Assembly (NCBI GenBank): GCA_021831685.1
Contig: JAKBMG010000199.1
Coordinates: forward strand, 66,100-105,509
From: Bacteroidota bacterium
Lineage (GTDB): Bacteria > Bacteroidota > Ignavibacteria > Ignavibacteriales > Ignavibacteriaceae
Direction of reading: 5' to 3'
DNA length: 39,410 nt
The first letter of the stretch is position 1. The number at the start of each line of letters is the position of its first letter. The notes under the pieces are model-generated. The model searched no databases. It saw nothing but the letters and a program-made list of their open reading frames with translations, and was not told the origin of the DNA. The translations under genes and the position numbers were made by a program. This document shows positions 25,967-35,327 of this stretch, one piece after another.

Positions 25967-26410
25967 TTAGTTATCAAGCTTAAATCTTAAACGCAGCACT
26001 CCATTCTCAAAACTTGAAGAAAGAAATTTGAACTTCCCTATTTCCTTAGTGGACTTAACATGAATCCCGCTACATGGGCAAGCGTCATAGTCGCCTATCT
26101 TAATTATTCTGATTTTATCTCCTACTTCTTCAGGCAATTTTTCAAGCTGAAAATATTTTGATGCTACTTCCCTTTCCAAGAATTCTTCTATCACAACCAT
26201 ATCGGACTCAATTACTTCATTTATTTTTTTCTCAATTTCAATAGCTTCAAGTTCAGTTAAATTTCTATCAAAATAATAATCGCATTTAGATTTTTTCTTT
26301 TCAATATGAGCACTAAATGAGCGACCCCGGTTAAACATTCTGACCATAGTTTGATTTAGAATATGTTCGGCGGAATGCATCCTTGGGTCGCGCTGCTTTT
26401 TTTCTTCCAT
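25967..26410 (-). CDS. AlaX-type alanyl-tRNA editing protein
   Basis: Free-standing AlaX proteins hydrolyse mischarged Ser- or Gly-tRNA(Ala), acting as a trans backup to AlaRS proofreading. The short protein (147 aa) carries the editing-site zinc ligands of the AlaRS/ThrRS second-domain fold: H12 and H16 in MHSAEHIL, and C113 and H117 in CPCSGIHV, with an IGDYDACPCSG loop. Length and the lack of the glycine-rich N-terminal domain point to the small AlaX class. AAGGA lies about 7 nt before the ATG at 26410. It is transcribed divergently from the PAS kinase and has no partner in the operon. Confidence 0.88.
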   Translation of the reverse strand: MEEKKQRDPRMHSAEHILNQTMVRMFNRGRSFSAHIEKKKSKCDYYFDRNLTELEAIEIEKKINEVIESDMVVIEEFLEREVASKYFQLEKLPEEVGDKIRIIKIGDYDACPCSGIHVKSTKEIGKFKFLSSSFENGVLRLRFKLDN

Positions 26411-26534
26411 TTTAATCCTTAAAGTTTTTATTAATTTAGGTGTAAAGATAAAAACGTTCTAGTAAAAAATGGAAGTCTAAATGAGAACCCAAGTAATTCC
26501 CGGCACAAACTTAAAAACTTCGAGAATTATTTAA

Positions 26535-26554
26535 GGAAGGAGAAAATACCTTCC
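26535..26554 (+). promoter_or_regulatory. Leader hairpin upstream of the PAS kinase
   Basis: GGAAGG (26535-26540) and CCTTCC (26549-26554) form a 6-bp stem that traps an AGGAGA sequence in its loop side, 20 nt before the ATG at 26576. It may be a leader structure that affects translation. Small and unproven. Confidence 0.25.
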
Positions 26555-26575
26555 CAAAGAAACTTTGGAATAAAA

Positions 26576-27781
26576 ATGGATAAAAAAATAAATTCGGCTG
26601 AACAATTAGCAAAAGAGCTTGACGGATTGTATAAACGTCTTTCAGAACTTGAGACTATAGATAAAGAAAAAAGAAGAGCCGAAAGAGCCGTGATAGATAG
26701 TCAGGCACGAATGTCAAAAGCCGAAGAGATGGCACACTTCGGAAGCTGGAAAATGAATATTGCTACCCGGGAATCAGTATGGTCTGATGAACTATTCCGG
26801 ATTTGCGGCTTTGAGCCGGGTTCTTTTAAGCCAACTATCGAAGATATATTTAGAATTACTCATCCCGATGATAGACAGAGGGCGGCAGAGTTAGCCTCCA
26901 CCGCAATCGACACGGGGAAAAAATATGATGTTGAAAAGCGAATTATAAGGCCTGACGGTTCAATTCGATATGTTCAATCAATCGGACAAGTTCAATATGA
27001 TATAGATGACAAGCCGGAAAGCTTTGTCGGATCATTTCTGGATATTACCGAACGAAAACAAAACGAAGAAGCACTTCGCAAATATACCGCCGAACTGGAA
27101 GCAAGCAATGAAGAACTTGATGCTTTTGCTCATACAGTTGCGCATGATTTAAAGAACCCGGTGAACGTTGTCTACGGCGCTATTCAACAACTTCAAGAGA
27201 GCTTTAAGGAGATGACTTTCAGTGAAATCAATGAAATGCTTAATCTCGTTTCATGGAGTGCATTAAAAATGACAAGTATTATTAATGAGCTGCTTTTGCT
27301 TGCAAGCGTTCGCAAGATGGAAGAAGTGACCGTTAATAAGTTGGATATGGGAATCATTGTTTCGAACGTTATTAGCCGCTTAGGTAATGAAATTAAACTT
27401 TCTAAAGCCGAAATTATTATCCCCGATAATTGGCTGGCGTGCATCAGCTATGCACCGTGGATTGAAGAGGTTTGGAGCAACTATATAAGCAATGCTATTA
27501 AATACGGAGGGACTCCTCCGCGAATTGAACTCGGCTCAGATGAAAGTGCGGAGAACACTCGATATTGGGTGCGGGATAATGGTCACGGACTTACCAAAGA
27601 ACAAATCCCACTGCTGTTTACAAACTTTACACGCCTTCACGAATTTCGTGCTCAGGGTAATGGTTTGGGTCTATCAATAGTAAAGAGAATTATTGATAAG
27701 CTCGGCGGCAAGGCAGGAGTTGAAAGTGAAGTAGGAAAAGGGAGCCTGTTCTATTTCATATTGCCAAAGACACCAATTTAG
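26576..27781 (+). CDS. Soluble PAS-domain sensor histidine kinase
   Basis: The 401-residue protein has no membrane segment. An N-terminal coiled coil (~5-55) leads into a PAS_3-type domain (~52-162; ending GSFLDITERK, the usual PAC ending). A HisKA dimerisation domain follows, with phosphoacceptor H190 in FAHTVAHDLKNPV, then an ATPase domain with the N-box WSNYISNAIKYGG, G1 DNGHGL and G2 GNGLGLSIVKRI. All catalytic motifs are intact. The kinase would sense a cytoplasmic cue; the ligand is unknown, and I see no heme or flavin motif. It has no adjacent response regulator, so it is an orphan kinase in this window. It converges on the amylase gene with a hairpin terminator between. Confidence 0.93.
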   Translation: MDKKINSAEQLAKELDGLYKRLSELETIDKEKRRAERAVIDSQARMSKAEEMAHFGSWKMNIATRESVWSDELFRICGFEPGSFKPTIEDIFRITHPDDRQRAAELASTAIDTGKKYDVEKRIIRPDGSIRYVQSIGQVQYDIDDKPESFVGSFLDITERKQNEEALRKYTAELEASNEELDAFAHTVAHDLKNPVNVVYGAIQQLQESFKEMTFSEINEMLNLVSWSALKMTSIINELLLLASVRKMEEVTVNKLDMGIIVSNVISRLGNEIKLSKAEIIIPDNWLACISYAPWIEEVWSNYISNAIKYGGTPPRIELGSDESAENTRYWVRDNGHGLTKEQIPLLFTNFTRLHEFRAQGNGLGLSIVKRIIDKLGGKAGVESEVGKGSLFYFILPKTPI

Positions 27782-27785
27782 AAAA

Positions 27786-27822
27786 CAGAGATGTCATCTT
27801 CCCCTGAACTATGACATCTCTG
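27786..27822 (-). terminator. Hairpin terminator between PAS kinase and amylase genes
   Basis: A perfect 12-bp stem (27786-27797 with 27811-27822) with a 13-nt loop fills the gap between converging stops. On the minus strand it is followed by TTTTCTAA, so it best fits termination of the amylase transcript, and it may also slow the opposite one. Confidence 0.75.
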
Positions 27823-27829
27823 ATAATAA

Positions 27830-30800
27830 TTACTTAATCATAACCATCTTCTTCACATCAGAATAGATATTTCTGCCGGAGTTTGATGCGGCTTCGATTC
27901 TGTAAATGTAAACACCGGACGCAAGATTTGCGGCATTCCAAACAACCTCATGGTAACCGGCATTTTCAATATTGTTAATTAACTCGGCGATGCGCTGCCC
28001 AAGAATATTATAAATATCCAATTTCACTTTGCTGTCAAACGGCAACGCAAATCTGATAACCGTAGAAGGATTAAATGGATTCGGATAATTCTGATAAAGA
28101 GTAAATGAAGTGGGAATATTTTTAGGATTTTCTTTTACCTCGGTTAATTGAGTATTTGATAAAACTAAAATCTGCGCACTTGTTGCCGGTAATGTTACCT
28201 GGTAATTTCTTAACGCAGTTCCTGAAACAGGATAGGAAATCTGGTTAAGCTCATCATTCAGATAATACGAAGAGGTAGAATCAAATACGAGTTTATTAAG
28301 GGGCACAGAAATATTTGTCGTTTGCGAAGAGGAGCTAAAATTAATATTTACAATCACATCATTATTTCCGCTTGTTCTTAAGTAGGAATACACCTTAACA
28401 GGCGCGGTGTTAGCAATACGCAGATAATCTCCTTTTGTAAGAGCGGGATTGTCTTTTCTAATATTAATCAGCTTAGTATAGAATGGGCGAAGAGTATAGG
28501 GATCTGCCCAGTTAATATTTCCGCGGTAGGTAAGTTCGCCTACTTCCTGTCCCGCATACAATTCAGGAACTCCGGGAGCAGTTAACAAAAGATCAGCCGC
28601 AGCTTTGGTATCTGCAATCCCGAACTGGTTAATAAATCTCTGCTCGTCTTGGTTCTCCAGATATCTGAACTGAGTAGCGTTAGGGGGAAACTGATTATTG
28701 TTTAGATAAAAATCAGTCGTCGAATCAAGTTGATTTATATTACCCGTGCCGTTAAAGATACCTTTCATCTGTGCGAACCAATTCCAATCATAAGCAGCAT
28801 CAAACTTAGCATTAAAATACTGCGGTTTAGAGGCGTCGGCTTCGCCGAGTAAAAAGATATCCGGTTTTATAGCTTTAAGTTGAGAGCGAAAAGCTTGCCA
28901 GAAAGCAGGTCCAGAGGGACGTAAATCATTCACTCCCCAAGCTACGTCGCACCTGAAGCCATCGATATTGAAATTCTCTAACCAATATCTTGCCATGCGC
29001 AAAAGGTATTCTCTTGTAGTGGCAGCTTCATAATTAATTGAAGGCAAATCTACCCAGGTTGCGTAATATTCATAGTTATTATTTTGATCCCATTCATAGA
29101 ATGGATAATAAGGAGAGTATTGTTTGTATTTGTTTGCATCAAGCATGAAAGGATGGAGGTCTGAAGTATGATTAACTACATAATCCATAATGACTCTTAT
29201 TCCGTATTGATGGGCTGTATGCACAAGGTTTTTGAAGTCAGCTTTTGTTCCATACTGCGGTAGAATTCCATAATAATCAGTAATTGCATAGCCGGGGTTA
29301 TCGGGTCCGAGATTTCCGGTTGTCGGATGGATGGGAAGCAGCCAAATGCAATTTACCCCAAGACTTTGAAGCTGCTGCAATTGAGCAGTAAGCGCATTTA
29401 TAGTTCCGGATGGGCTAAGAGTTCTTAGAAAGACGCAATAAATTACTGCGCTATCGACCCAGGCAGGGTGCCATTCGCTCATGTTAGGATAATAGGCTGA
29501 ATCACCAACAACAAAAACACTTCGAGCCCAACCTGTATCCTGCGCGGAGTTAACGGCTTTTAGAGTAAAATAATACTCGCCCTTAGCTGGGGGTGCTGAA
29601 AAAGTAATCGATTGACTTGCCGGATTCGATATATTTATTTGTGCTGGATTGCCTGCATCCTGAGTCCAGTAGTAACTTAGCGCCGTTCTGTCAGGATCGA
29701 TTGTACTATCGCCGTTCATTGTAACAGTATTTTGGTAAACCGAAGTATTTATTTTAACAAGCGGGATATGGTTAACGATATAATTATAAACTATAGTTTG
29801 ACTGCTGCTAATTCCGTTACTTCCAAAAGGCGCTGATGCCATAATATTATTATTTCCTTCTTTTAGAGTAACAAGAAAATGAAATTTCTGATCAGAACCT
29901 GTAGTTGAAGTATAAGCAGAATCGTTAACATTTAGATTTACAGTTGAACCTGCAGGTTCTCCTACATAACCGTAAACGGAGACGGTATCGTAATAAAGAG
30001 GACCGCCATTAGCATAAATTTGGACTGAGGGAGCTTGACCAAGAAGCGAATCAATATCAGAAGGCATAATGCCAATATAACCACGTTGATTGCTTCCTAT
30101 AACCGCTTCGGTGGGTCCGCCTATTTGCGCGGCTGAACTATAATTTGCTAAAAGCCTTTCCTGAATTTGCGAGTCAGAGAAAAACGCAGCATCATAAACC
30201 AAAGGATTATTTGGATAACCTGCACCGGCTTCTTCAGGCCCAGGATTTACTGCTCCGTTTTGATTTTTCAGATAGGAGTATGCGCCGAAGTACCAGGTTT
30301 TGTTATATGTTCCCATAATATTTTGAAGCGCCGAAAGAGGAAGAGTAAATTTAAACTCCCCATTAGCTGCCTCTGTAGAATCCATATTAATTTTTAATGA
30401 TGATTGAATAGGATTACTTGACGTAAGCAAATCATTTTCTGAAGAAGAATCATAGTAAGCGGAATTCGGCTCTGACAATATTGCAAACACACCCCTACCG
30501 TTCCACTCCGGAATTTTGAGATTTATATTTTGCGGAGCTTCAACATAAGTTCCATCAAGCGTATTTACAATACCGAAGCCGACTCTAGTGTATTTAGAAA
30601 TTTTGCCCATTTTAATCGCAAACATTAAAGAATCTTTTCCAGAAGTGGTGGTAATGTCTATCGATTTAATATCGGCAGAACCGGAATCAATACCGGTGGG
30701 ATAAGTGTATGTACCTGGACCAACATCATCGTTATCACCGTCGACATAATGATAACCGCTGCTAGAAGGATAGACACCGAATACATAAGTTACGGGCGGA

Positions 30801-32059
30801 GCCGCTCTGCCGGACAAATCTTTTCCGAAAAATCTTACCACATGTCTGCCGATAGATGGGTTTGCGATTGACAAGCTAATATTTATTTGAGTTCCTGAAA
30901 AAGTTCTTGTTATTGAAGCTGCTACTCCATCGACCGTAGCATATACAGATGAAAAATCAAGAAATCCTTTTAAGTCACTTTGCATTAATGCAGTTGAAAT
31001 ATTTACTGATGAAACAGGGTAATTAAAAATTTTTCCCGAGGCTGATGAAAGACTACCGAACCTTGGAAGTGAATCGACTGCAGCAGTAGCAATTGTTTCA
31101 TGGTTAATAGATAAATTAGGATTATCGGGGTCGTTTGTATAAAGTCCGCCATTTATAACATAGACATATTCAAACGATTGTCCAAGGGTAAGATTTGTCT
31201 TAAAGGAATATACACCACTGCCAGTTGAATCAATTAAAGGATCAGCTCCGAAAGAATTGAATGATGATTTTACGGAAACATTCGATATCGTCCCAAGGAA
31301 TTTGAAGTTTGGACTTTTCGAATCAAATTGAAAAGTATAGGGAGCTGCAAGAATACTGCTTCCGCTTACTGTGAAAGTTGTGGTCAACGATGTAGAATCA
31401 CCGGCAGTTGTATAAACAAGCAAATCAGCAGTGTGGCTAGCAGCAGAAAGAGAAGTAGGCGGTGTATATGATAGCACTCGAGTTGTCGTATCGAAATATT
31501 GCTGAGGATTTGAAACCGGTGAACCGTCTACTGTAAAAACCATTTTTGAAAGATCAAGTTTATCTTTATTCGCCCAGGAAATATTAGCTCTTATAGTCGG
31601 TCTGGTATTTATAATCGTAGTCCCCGTCATAGGTAAAAAATAATAGATCATGGGGCTTTTAACATTGATGACTGAATTATTAAAATTCGAGCTGATCTTT
31701 GGATTAAGGGGATCGGAATAATAATTAATAACTCCGGTTTGTCCGGCCGTATCTTTGTATGTTACAAATTTATATTCATAACCAAGAGGAAGAACCTGAA
31801 TTGTAGTTGTCCAAAATCCGGGAGTGACTTGCTGCATTTTGAAAACACCGTTCGTCCAACTGTTAAATGCTCCGTTTAGTCCTACACCGGAATCGCCCGG
31901 AGCTAAAGTGTGCGTGAACATAAAGAAAACCGGGATAGCATTGGAATCTCCGGGAGCATACTGAGCAAGAAGAGTTGGAATAATTGAAATAGTAATTAAA
32001 AGAACAAAAAATCCTCTTTTCATTAAATAAGATAAATTGGAGTAAAGATTTAACTTCAT
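27830..32059 (-). CDS. Secreted multi-domain GH13 alpha-amylase-family enzyme with T9SS tail
   Basis: Secreted starch-active enzyme, 1409 aa. After the signal peptide come an E-set/CBM48-like module (~35-140: GVGLNGAFNSWTNGVFKM), further Ig/E-set modules (~145-425) and a glucodextranase-like, DOMON-type module (~430-660). Ig and PKD-like modules (~670-845), a GH13 barrel (~850-1230), a beta-domain and a NPFNPST sorting tail follow. GH13 regions are DYVVNH, GFRCDVAW with nucleophile D1038, LLGEADAS with acid/base E1073, and YLENQDEQ with D1138. The region IV His is replaced by Gln (Q1137), which is unusual. The two ATGs at 32065 and 32059 are in frame; AAGGAG touches the first and lies 6 nt before the second, so I choose 32059. 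The exact linkage specificity (amylase, pullulanase or cyclodextrinase-like) is not decided. Confidence 0.9.
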   Translation of the reverse strand: MKLNLYSNLSYLMKRGFFVLLITISIIPTLLAQYAPGDSNAIPVFFMFTHTLAPGDSGVGLNGAFNSWTNGVFKMQQVTPGFWTTTIQVLPLGYEYKFVTYKDTAGQTGVINYYSDPLNPKISSNFNNSVINVKSPMIYYFLPMTGTTIINTRPTIRANISWANKDKLDLSKMVFTVDGSPVSNPQQYFDTTTRVLSYTPPTSLSAASHTADLLVYTTAGDSTSLTTTFTVSGSSILAAPYTFQFDSKSPNFKFLGTISNVSVKSSFNSFGADPLIDSTGSGVYSFKTNLTLGQSFEYVYVINGGLYTNDPDNPNLSINHETIATAAVDSLPRFGSLSSASGKIFNYPVSSVNISTALMQSDLKGFLDFSSVYATVDGVAASITRTFSGTQINISLSIANPSIGRHVVRFFGKDLSGRAAPPVTYVFGVYPSSSGYHYVDGDNDDVGPGTYTYPTGIDSGSADIKSIDITTTSGKDSLMFAIKMGKISKYTRVGFGIVNTLDGTYVEAPQNINLKIPEWNGRGVFAILSEPNSAYYDSSSENDLLTSSNPIQSSLKINMDSTEAANGEFKFTLPLSALQNIMGTYNKTWYFGAYSYLKNQNGAVNPGPEEAGAGYPNNPLVYDAAFFSDSQIQERLLANYSSAAQIGGPTEAVIGSNQRGYIGIMPSDIDSLLGQAPSVQIYANGGPLYYDTVSVYGYVGEPAGSTVNLNVNDSAYTSTTGSDQKFHFLVTLKEGNNNIMASAPFGSNGISSSQTIVYNYIVNHIPLVKINTSVYQNTVTMNGDSTIDPDRTALSYYWTQDAGNPAQINISNPASQSITFSAPPAKGEYYFTLKAVNSAQDTGWARSVFVVGDSAYYPNMSEWHPAWVDSAVIYCVFLRTLSPSGTINALTAQLQQLQSLGVNCIWLLPIHPTTGNLGPDNPGYAITDYYGILPQYGTKADFKNLVHTAHQYGIRVIMDYVVNHTSDLHPFMLDANKYKQYSPYYPFYEWDQNNNYEYYATWVDLPSINYEAATTREYLLRMARYWLENFNIDGFRCDVAWGVNDLRPSGPAFWQAFRSQLKAIKPDIFLLGEADASKPQYFNAKFDAAYDWNWFAQMKGIFNGTGNINQLDSTTDFYLNNNQFPPNATQFRYLENQDEQRFINQFGIADTKAAADLLLTAPGVPELYAGQEVGELTYRGNINWADPYTLRPFYTKLINIRKDNPALTKGDYLRIANTAPVKVYSYLRTSGNNDVIVNINFSSSSQTTNISVPLNKLVFDSTSSYYLNDELNQISYPVSGTALRNYQVTLPATSAQILVLSNTQLTEVKENPKNIPTSFTLYQNYPNPFNPSTVIRFALPFDSKVKLDIYNILGQRIAELINNIENAGYHEVVWNAANLASGVYIYRIEAASNSGRNIYSDVKKMVMIK

Positions 32060-32065
32060 GTTCAT

Positions 32066-32396
32066 CTCCTTAAAATTAAATTTAGTTCGTGGTAAAATAA
32101 CTTATCAATAGGCTTATTATAAAATGGATTTGCTAATCTTGTCATTAGGCAATTCTTTATCAGCCTAATTAACCTATAAAATTGTTCCTGATTAAACCAC
32201 TATCTAAACGAGGGGATTTTTGGGGTGGAAATGCAATAAAAAAGCAGAATTACTACATAAATAGATAGGATTTTAATATTCCAATTATTCAAAACTTTAA
32301 CCACCATGGAGTTAAATTGATTTCAAAGCACAATTTCTATTTACATTTTCCTTATTTTTACTAAGTATTTTTTTTATAGAGGCGCTGATTTATATA
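32066..32396. promoter_or_regulatory. Divergent 331-bp spacer between amylase and radical SAM genes
   Basis: This AT-rich region holds the promoters of both divergent genes; no gene is visible. On the minus strand bases 32100-32108 read TTGATAAGT, matching the left half of the sites at 12574-12709, but the second half is not conserved and no TGGCAC-N5-TTGC element is present. I place little weight on it. Confidence 0.3.
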
Positions 32397-33383
32397 ATGA
32401 GCTTTGAACCTTCGTACATAAAGCTATTTTATTCCGGTGAGCTTAAGAGGCGTGCTGGGCTAATGGATGAAATTCTAAAAGCTTGTACAAACTGCCCAAG
32501 AAATTGTCTTACCGACAGGACAAAAGATGAATATGGCAAATGTTTGAGCGGGTATCTGCCGATAGTCTCTACATACACACCTCATTTTGGAGAGGAGCCA
32601 GTATTAAGCGGAACACAGGGAGCAGGAAATATTTTCTTCGGTAACTGTAATCTTAAATGCGTTTACTGCCAGAATTCAGATATTAGCCAAAATTGGAAAT
32701 CGGAAATAAAAAATCAAGTGAGCTTTGAAAGATTAGCCGATATAATGATAGAACTTCAAGAAAAGAATTGTCACAATATCGGGTTAGTTTCACCTTCTCA
32801 TTTTTCTTCACAAATATTGAAATCAATAGAAATAGCTACCGGACAGGGATTACGACTTCCTATCATTTATAACACTAACGGATATGATTCCGTTGATATG
32901 CTAAAACTTTACGAGGGCGTTGCGGACATTTATCTTCCCGATTGTAAATACGGCAACGAAGAATATGCAAAAAAATATTCGAAGGTTGATGATTATTTTT
33001 CAAAGACAAAATTAGCGCTAAAGGAAATGTACCGCCAAATAGGAGACGAAGTAATATATGAAAACGGAATTATGGTAAGAGGATTAATTATTCGCCATTT
33101 GGTTCTGCCGAATGATTTATCTGAGACCGAGGAAGTACTAAAATTTATAGCTAAGGAATTAAGCAACAAAGTTCACCTTTCAATTATGTCTCAATACTTT
33201 CCAGCATTCAATGCGAAGAAGGATATTTTGATAGACAGAACAATTAGAGAATCTGAATATAATAGAGTATTAAGATTGTTGGATAAATACGGTTTTGAAA
33301 ATGTTTTTACTCAGGAAATGGAGAGCTTTGATACATACAGACCAGATTTTGCAGGTAACAGGGAGAATCCTTTTTCATTCTAA
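32397..33383 (+). CDS. Radical SAM protein, PflX/PflA-like
   Basis: The iron-sulphur motif C84-X3-C88-X2-C91 (GNCNLKCVYCQN) is the radical SAM cluster site. An N-terminal cysteine-rich segment (C30, C33, C37, C49; ACTNCPRNCLTD) and phrases such as GTQGAGNIFFGNCNLKCVYCQN, VSPSHFSSQI, YNTNGYDS and VRHLVLPND-like IIRHLVLPNDL are typical of the uncharacterised PflX family. These resemble pyruvate formate-lyase activases but usually lack an adjacent formate lyase, as here. The protein is cytoplasmic and its length (328 aa) is normal. No clear Shine-Dalgarno sequence precedes the ATG. The substrate is unknown. It is separated by 58 bp from the MFS gene on the same strand and may be co-transcribed. 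Confidence 0.88.
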   Translation: MSFEPSYIKLFYSGELKRRAGLMDEILKACTNCPRNCLTDRTKDEYGKCLSGYLPIVSTYTPHFGEEPVLSGTQGAGNIFFGNCNLKCVYCQNSDISQNWKSEIKNQVSFERLADIMIELQEKNCHNIGLVSPSHFSSQILKSIEIATGQGLRLPIIYNTNGYDSVDMLKLYEGVADIYLPDCKYGNEEYAKKYSKVDDYFSKTKLALKEMYRQIGDEVIYENGIMVRGLIIRHLVLPNDLSETEEVLKFIAKELSNKVHLSIMSQYFPAFNAKKDILIDRTIRESEYNRVLRLLDKYGFENVFTQEMESFDTYRPDFAGNRENPFSF

Positions 33384-33441
33384 TGTTATCCTATCATAAA
33401 ATAAATTTTAAGTTTTGTAAAAGAAGAATGTGAGTTAAAGA

Positions 33442-34827
33442 ATGGATTTTAGCGATTCAAAAAACAGGAATAAATTATTAGGGTTATTATTTACCGGCGT
33501 TTTAATGGCTGCATTGGATATTGCAATTGTCGGTCCGGCGCTGCCTGCAATACAGAAACAATTTGGTATAGATGAACGCGCAGCCGCATGGATTTTTTCA
33601 ATTTATGTACTGTTTAATCTTGTAGGAACGCCTTTGATGGCAAAACTTGCCGATACGATTGGAAGGCGCTCGATTTATATAATTGATATAGCTTTGTTTG
33701 CAGCCGGCTCTTTAATAGTTGCAATGTCTCCAAACTTTTCAATTCTTCTTCTCGGAAGAGCAATACAAGGTTTTGGTTCAGGAGGAATTTTTCCAGTTGC
33801 CAGCGCGGTTATCGGAGATACCTTTCCGCAGGAGAAAAGAGGAAGCGCCTTAGGATTAATCGGAGCGGTTTTCGGGATAGCATTTATTATCGGACCGATT
33901 ATCGCGGGCGTGCTTTTGATGTTTAGCTGGCACTGGCTTTTCATGATTAACTTACCAATCGCATTTTTCATTATTGCCGGAAGTACGAAATTACTGAACA
34001 ATTCAAATAAAGAGACGAAGGGTAAATTTGATTTAAGGGGGATGCTGTTACTTGGAATAATACTCGCTTCAATTACTTATGGTTTTAATCAGATCGACAC
34101 AAAGGAATTTTTTCAAAGCTTAATCTCTCTTAGTGTGCTTCCGTTTATTTTGGTACCGGTTATTTTATTGCCATTATTCAAATCAACCGAAGAAAAAGCT
34201 GGAAGTCCGGTTTTGCGCATTAAGCTATTTGCTTCAAAGCAAGTTATCCTAGTATCGCTTCTTTCAATCGGAGCCGGAATAGTTGAAGCTGCAATTGTAT
34301 TCGTACCTCCGCTGTTGGTAGCCACTTTTAAAGTCACAAGCTCAACAGCAAGTTTTATGCTTTTCCCGGTTGTGTTAGCAATGGCGGCGGGATCGCCTAC
34401 TGCCGGAAGAATGTTGGATAAGATGGGATCGAGAGCTGTGCTAATAACCGGAACAATACTATTATCGATAGGAATGTTTGCATTAGCTTTAACCAGCGGG
34501 AGTTTAATTTTATTTTACATAGCAGCATCAATCAGCGGAATTGGGATGGGATTTTTGTTAGGGGCTCCGTTACGCTACATAATGCTAAAAGAAGCTCGTG
34601 CATCAGAAAGAGCATCGGGTCAAGGGGTGTTAACTTTGTTTACGGGGACAGGACAATTATTCGGTAGTGCGCTTGTCGGGGCCGTAGCAAGTTCTCAAGG
34701 CGGCGGCTCAACTGGACTTCAAATAGCTTATGGAATGGTCGGAGCAATTTTATTTCTGTTAATAATAGTTTCATTCAATCTAAAAAGTCGCACTGAAGAA
34801 TTAAATACAGTTCAAGAAAGTATTTAG
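33442..34827 (+). CDS. MFS drug/proton antiporter, DHA2 (EmrB/QacA-like) family
   Basis: About 14 hydrophobic segments in 461 residues fit the 14-helix DHA2 branch. The first helix carries LDIAIVGPALPAIQ, the loop after helix 2 has motif A (KLADTIGRRS), helix 4 has RAIQGFGSG and helix 5 has the antiporter motif C region GAVFGIAFIIGPIIAGVL. Such proteins export drugs or metabolites using the proton gradient. The substrate cannot be read from sequence. There is no membrane-fusion protein gene beside it, as an EmrAB system would have. Its stop overlaps the end of the penicillin-binding-protein remnant on the opposite strand by a few bases. Confidence 0.93.
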   Translation: MDFSDSKNRNKLLGLLFTGVLMAALDIAIVGPALPAIQKQFGIDERAAAWIFSIYVLFNLVGTPLMAKLADTIGRRSIYIIDIALFAAGSLIVAMSPNFSILLLGRAIQGFGSGGIFPVASAVIGDTFPQEKRGSALGLIGAVFGIAFIIGPIIAGVLLMFSWHWLFMINLPIAFFIIAGSTKLLNNSNKETKGKFDLRGMLLLGIILASITYGFNQIDTKEFFQSLISLSVLPFILVPVILLPLFKSTEEKAGSPVLRIKLFASKQVILVSLLSIGAGIVEAAIVFVPPLLVATFKVTSSTASFMLFPVVLAMAAGSPTAGRMLDKMGSRAVLITGTILLSIGMFALALTSGSLILFYIAASISGIGMGFLLGAPLRYIMLKEARASERASGQGVLTLFTGTGQLFGSALVGAVASSQGGGSTGLQIAYGMVGAILFLLIIVSFNLKSRTEELNTVQESI

Positions 34828-35213
34828 AAAGCGTGATCAATAGAATATTTTTCTTTTTCAACCGGATGATGAAGATTAAAAATTTCGTTTAGCTTATCAA
34901 CATTAACAGGATAAAGTTTTTCATGCATGCAATTTGCTTTTGCAGGCTTGCCTATCCGGCAGGCAGGTTCGCCTGTATCTTCACACATTTCAACATCTTT
35001 AATATTATTCGGTCTCTTAAATTCACTCCAACAGAAGCCGGATATTTTTTCGGAAATTTCAGACATCATTCTTCCCCAGATCGGAGCGCAAGCAGTTCCG
35101 CCGTATTGAAACCCACCGGATAATTTTCTTTGAGGGTTATCAAAGCCAATCCAGATTGCAGTGGAAAGTTTGGGATTATAACCTACGAACCAGGCATCAG
35201 TAAAATTTTGTGT
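34824..35213 (-). pseudogene. 5'-truncated class A penicillin-binding protein remnant
   Basis: The frame encodes only the end of a transpeptidase domain: TQNFTDAWFVGYNPKLSTA and IWIGFDNPQRK, then GGTACAPIWGRMM. These normally follow the KTGTT motif of class A PBPs. The glycosyltransferase domain, the SXXK and SXN motifs and the KTG itself are missing. Recognisable homology stops at ~35213, just where KTGTT should be. The apparent ATG of the open frame (35291) lies in the promoter of the opposite gene and is probably not used. Codons for GEPACRIGKPAKA at ~34945-34980 come from a GGCAGGCAGG-type repeat inserted in frame. Most likely the gene was cut when the rightward segment joined. Confidence 0.8.
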
Positions 35214-35270
35214 CATACCGATAGGAAATTGTATTGTAAAATGAGAATTAAAAAGCTGTAAAAATTTTTC

Positions 35271-35299
35271 TTGACAACTACCCCACCCCATCGTATTTT
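35271..35299 (+). promoter_or_regulatory. Sigma-70-like promoter of the LuxR-type gene
   Basis: TTGACA (35271-35276), a 17-nt spacer, then TATTTT (35294-35299). This is a near-consensus housekeeping promoter 29 bp before the start codon, and it sits in the sequence that replaced the front of the PBP gene. Confidence 0.6.
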
Positions 35300-35327
35300 G
35301 TGGAGGAAAATTTAATAGGAGTCCGAA

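Noticed and set aside
26461-26575. CGGCAC-AAACT-TAAA considered as a sigma-54 promoter for the PAS kinase
   Set aside because: The -24 half is imperfect and the -12 TG/GC is missing.
32094-32110. TTGATAAGT upstream of the amylase as a fourth copy of the 12.6-kb operator
   Set aside because: Only one half-site matches, and no sigma-54-like element accompanies it, so chance is likely in AT-rich sequence.
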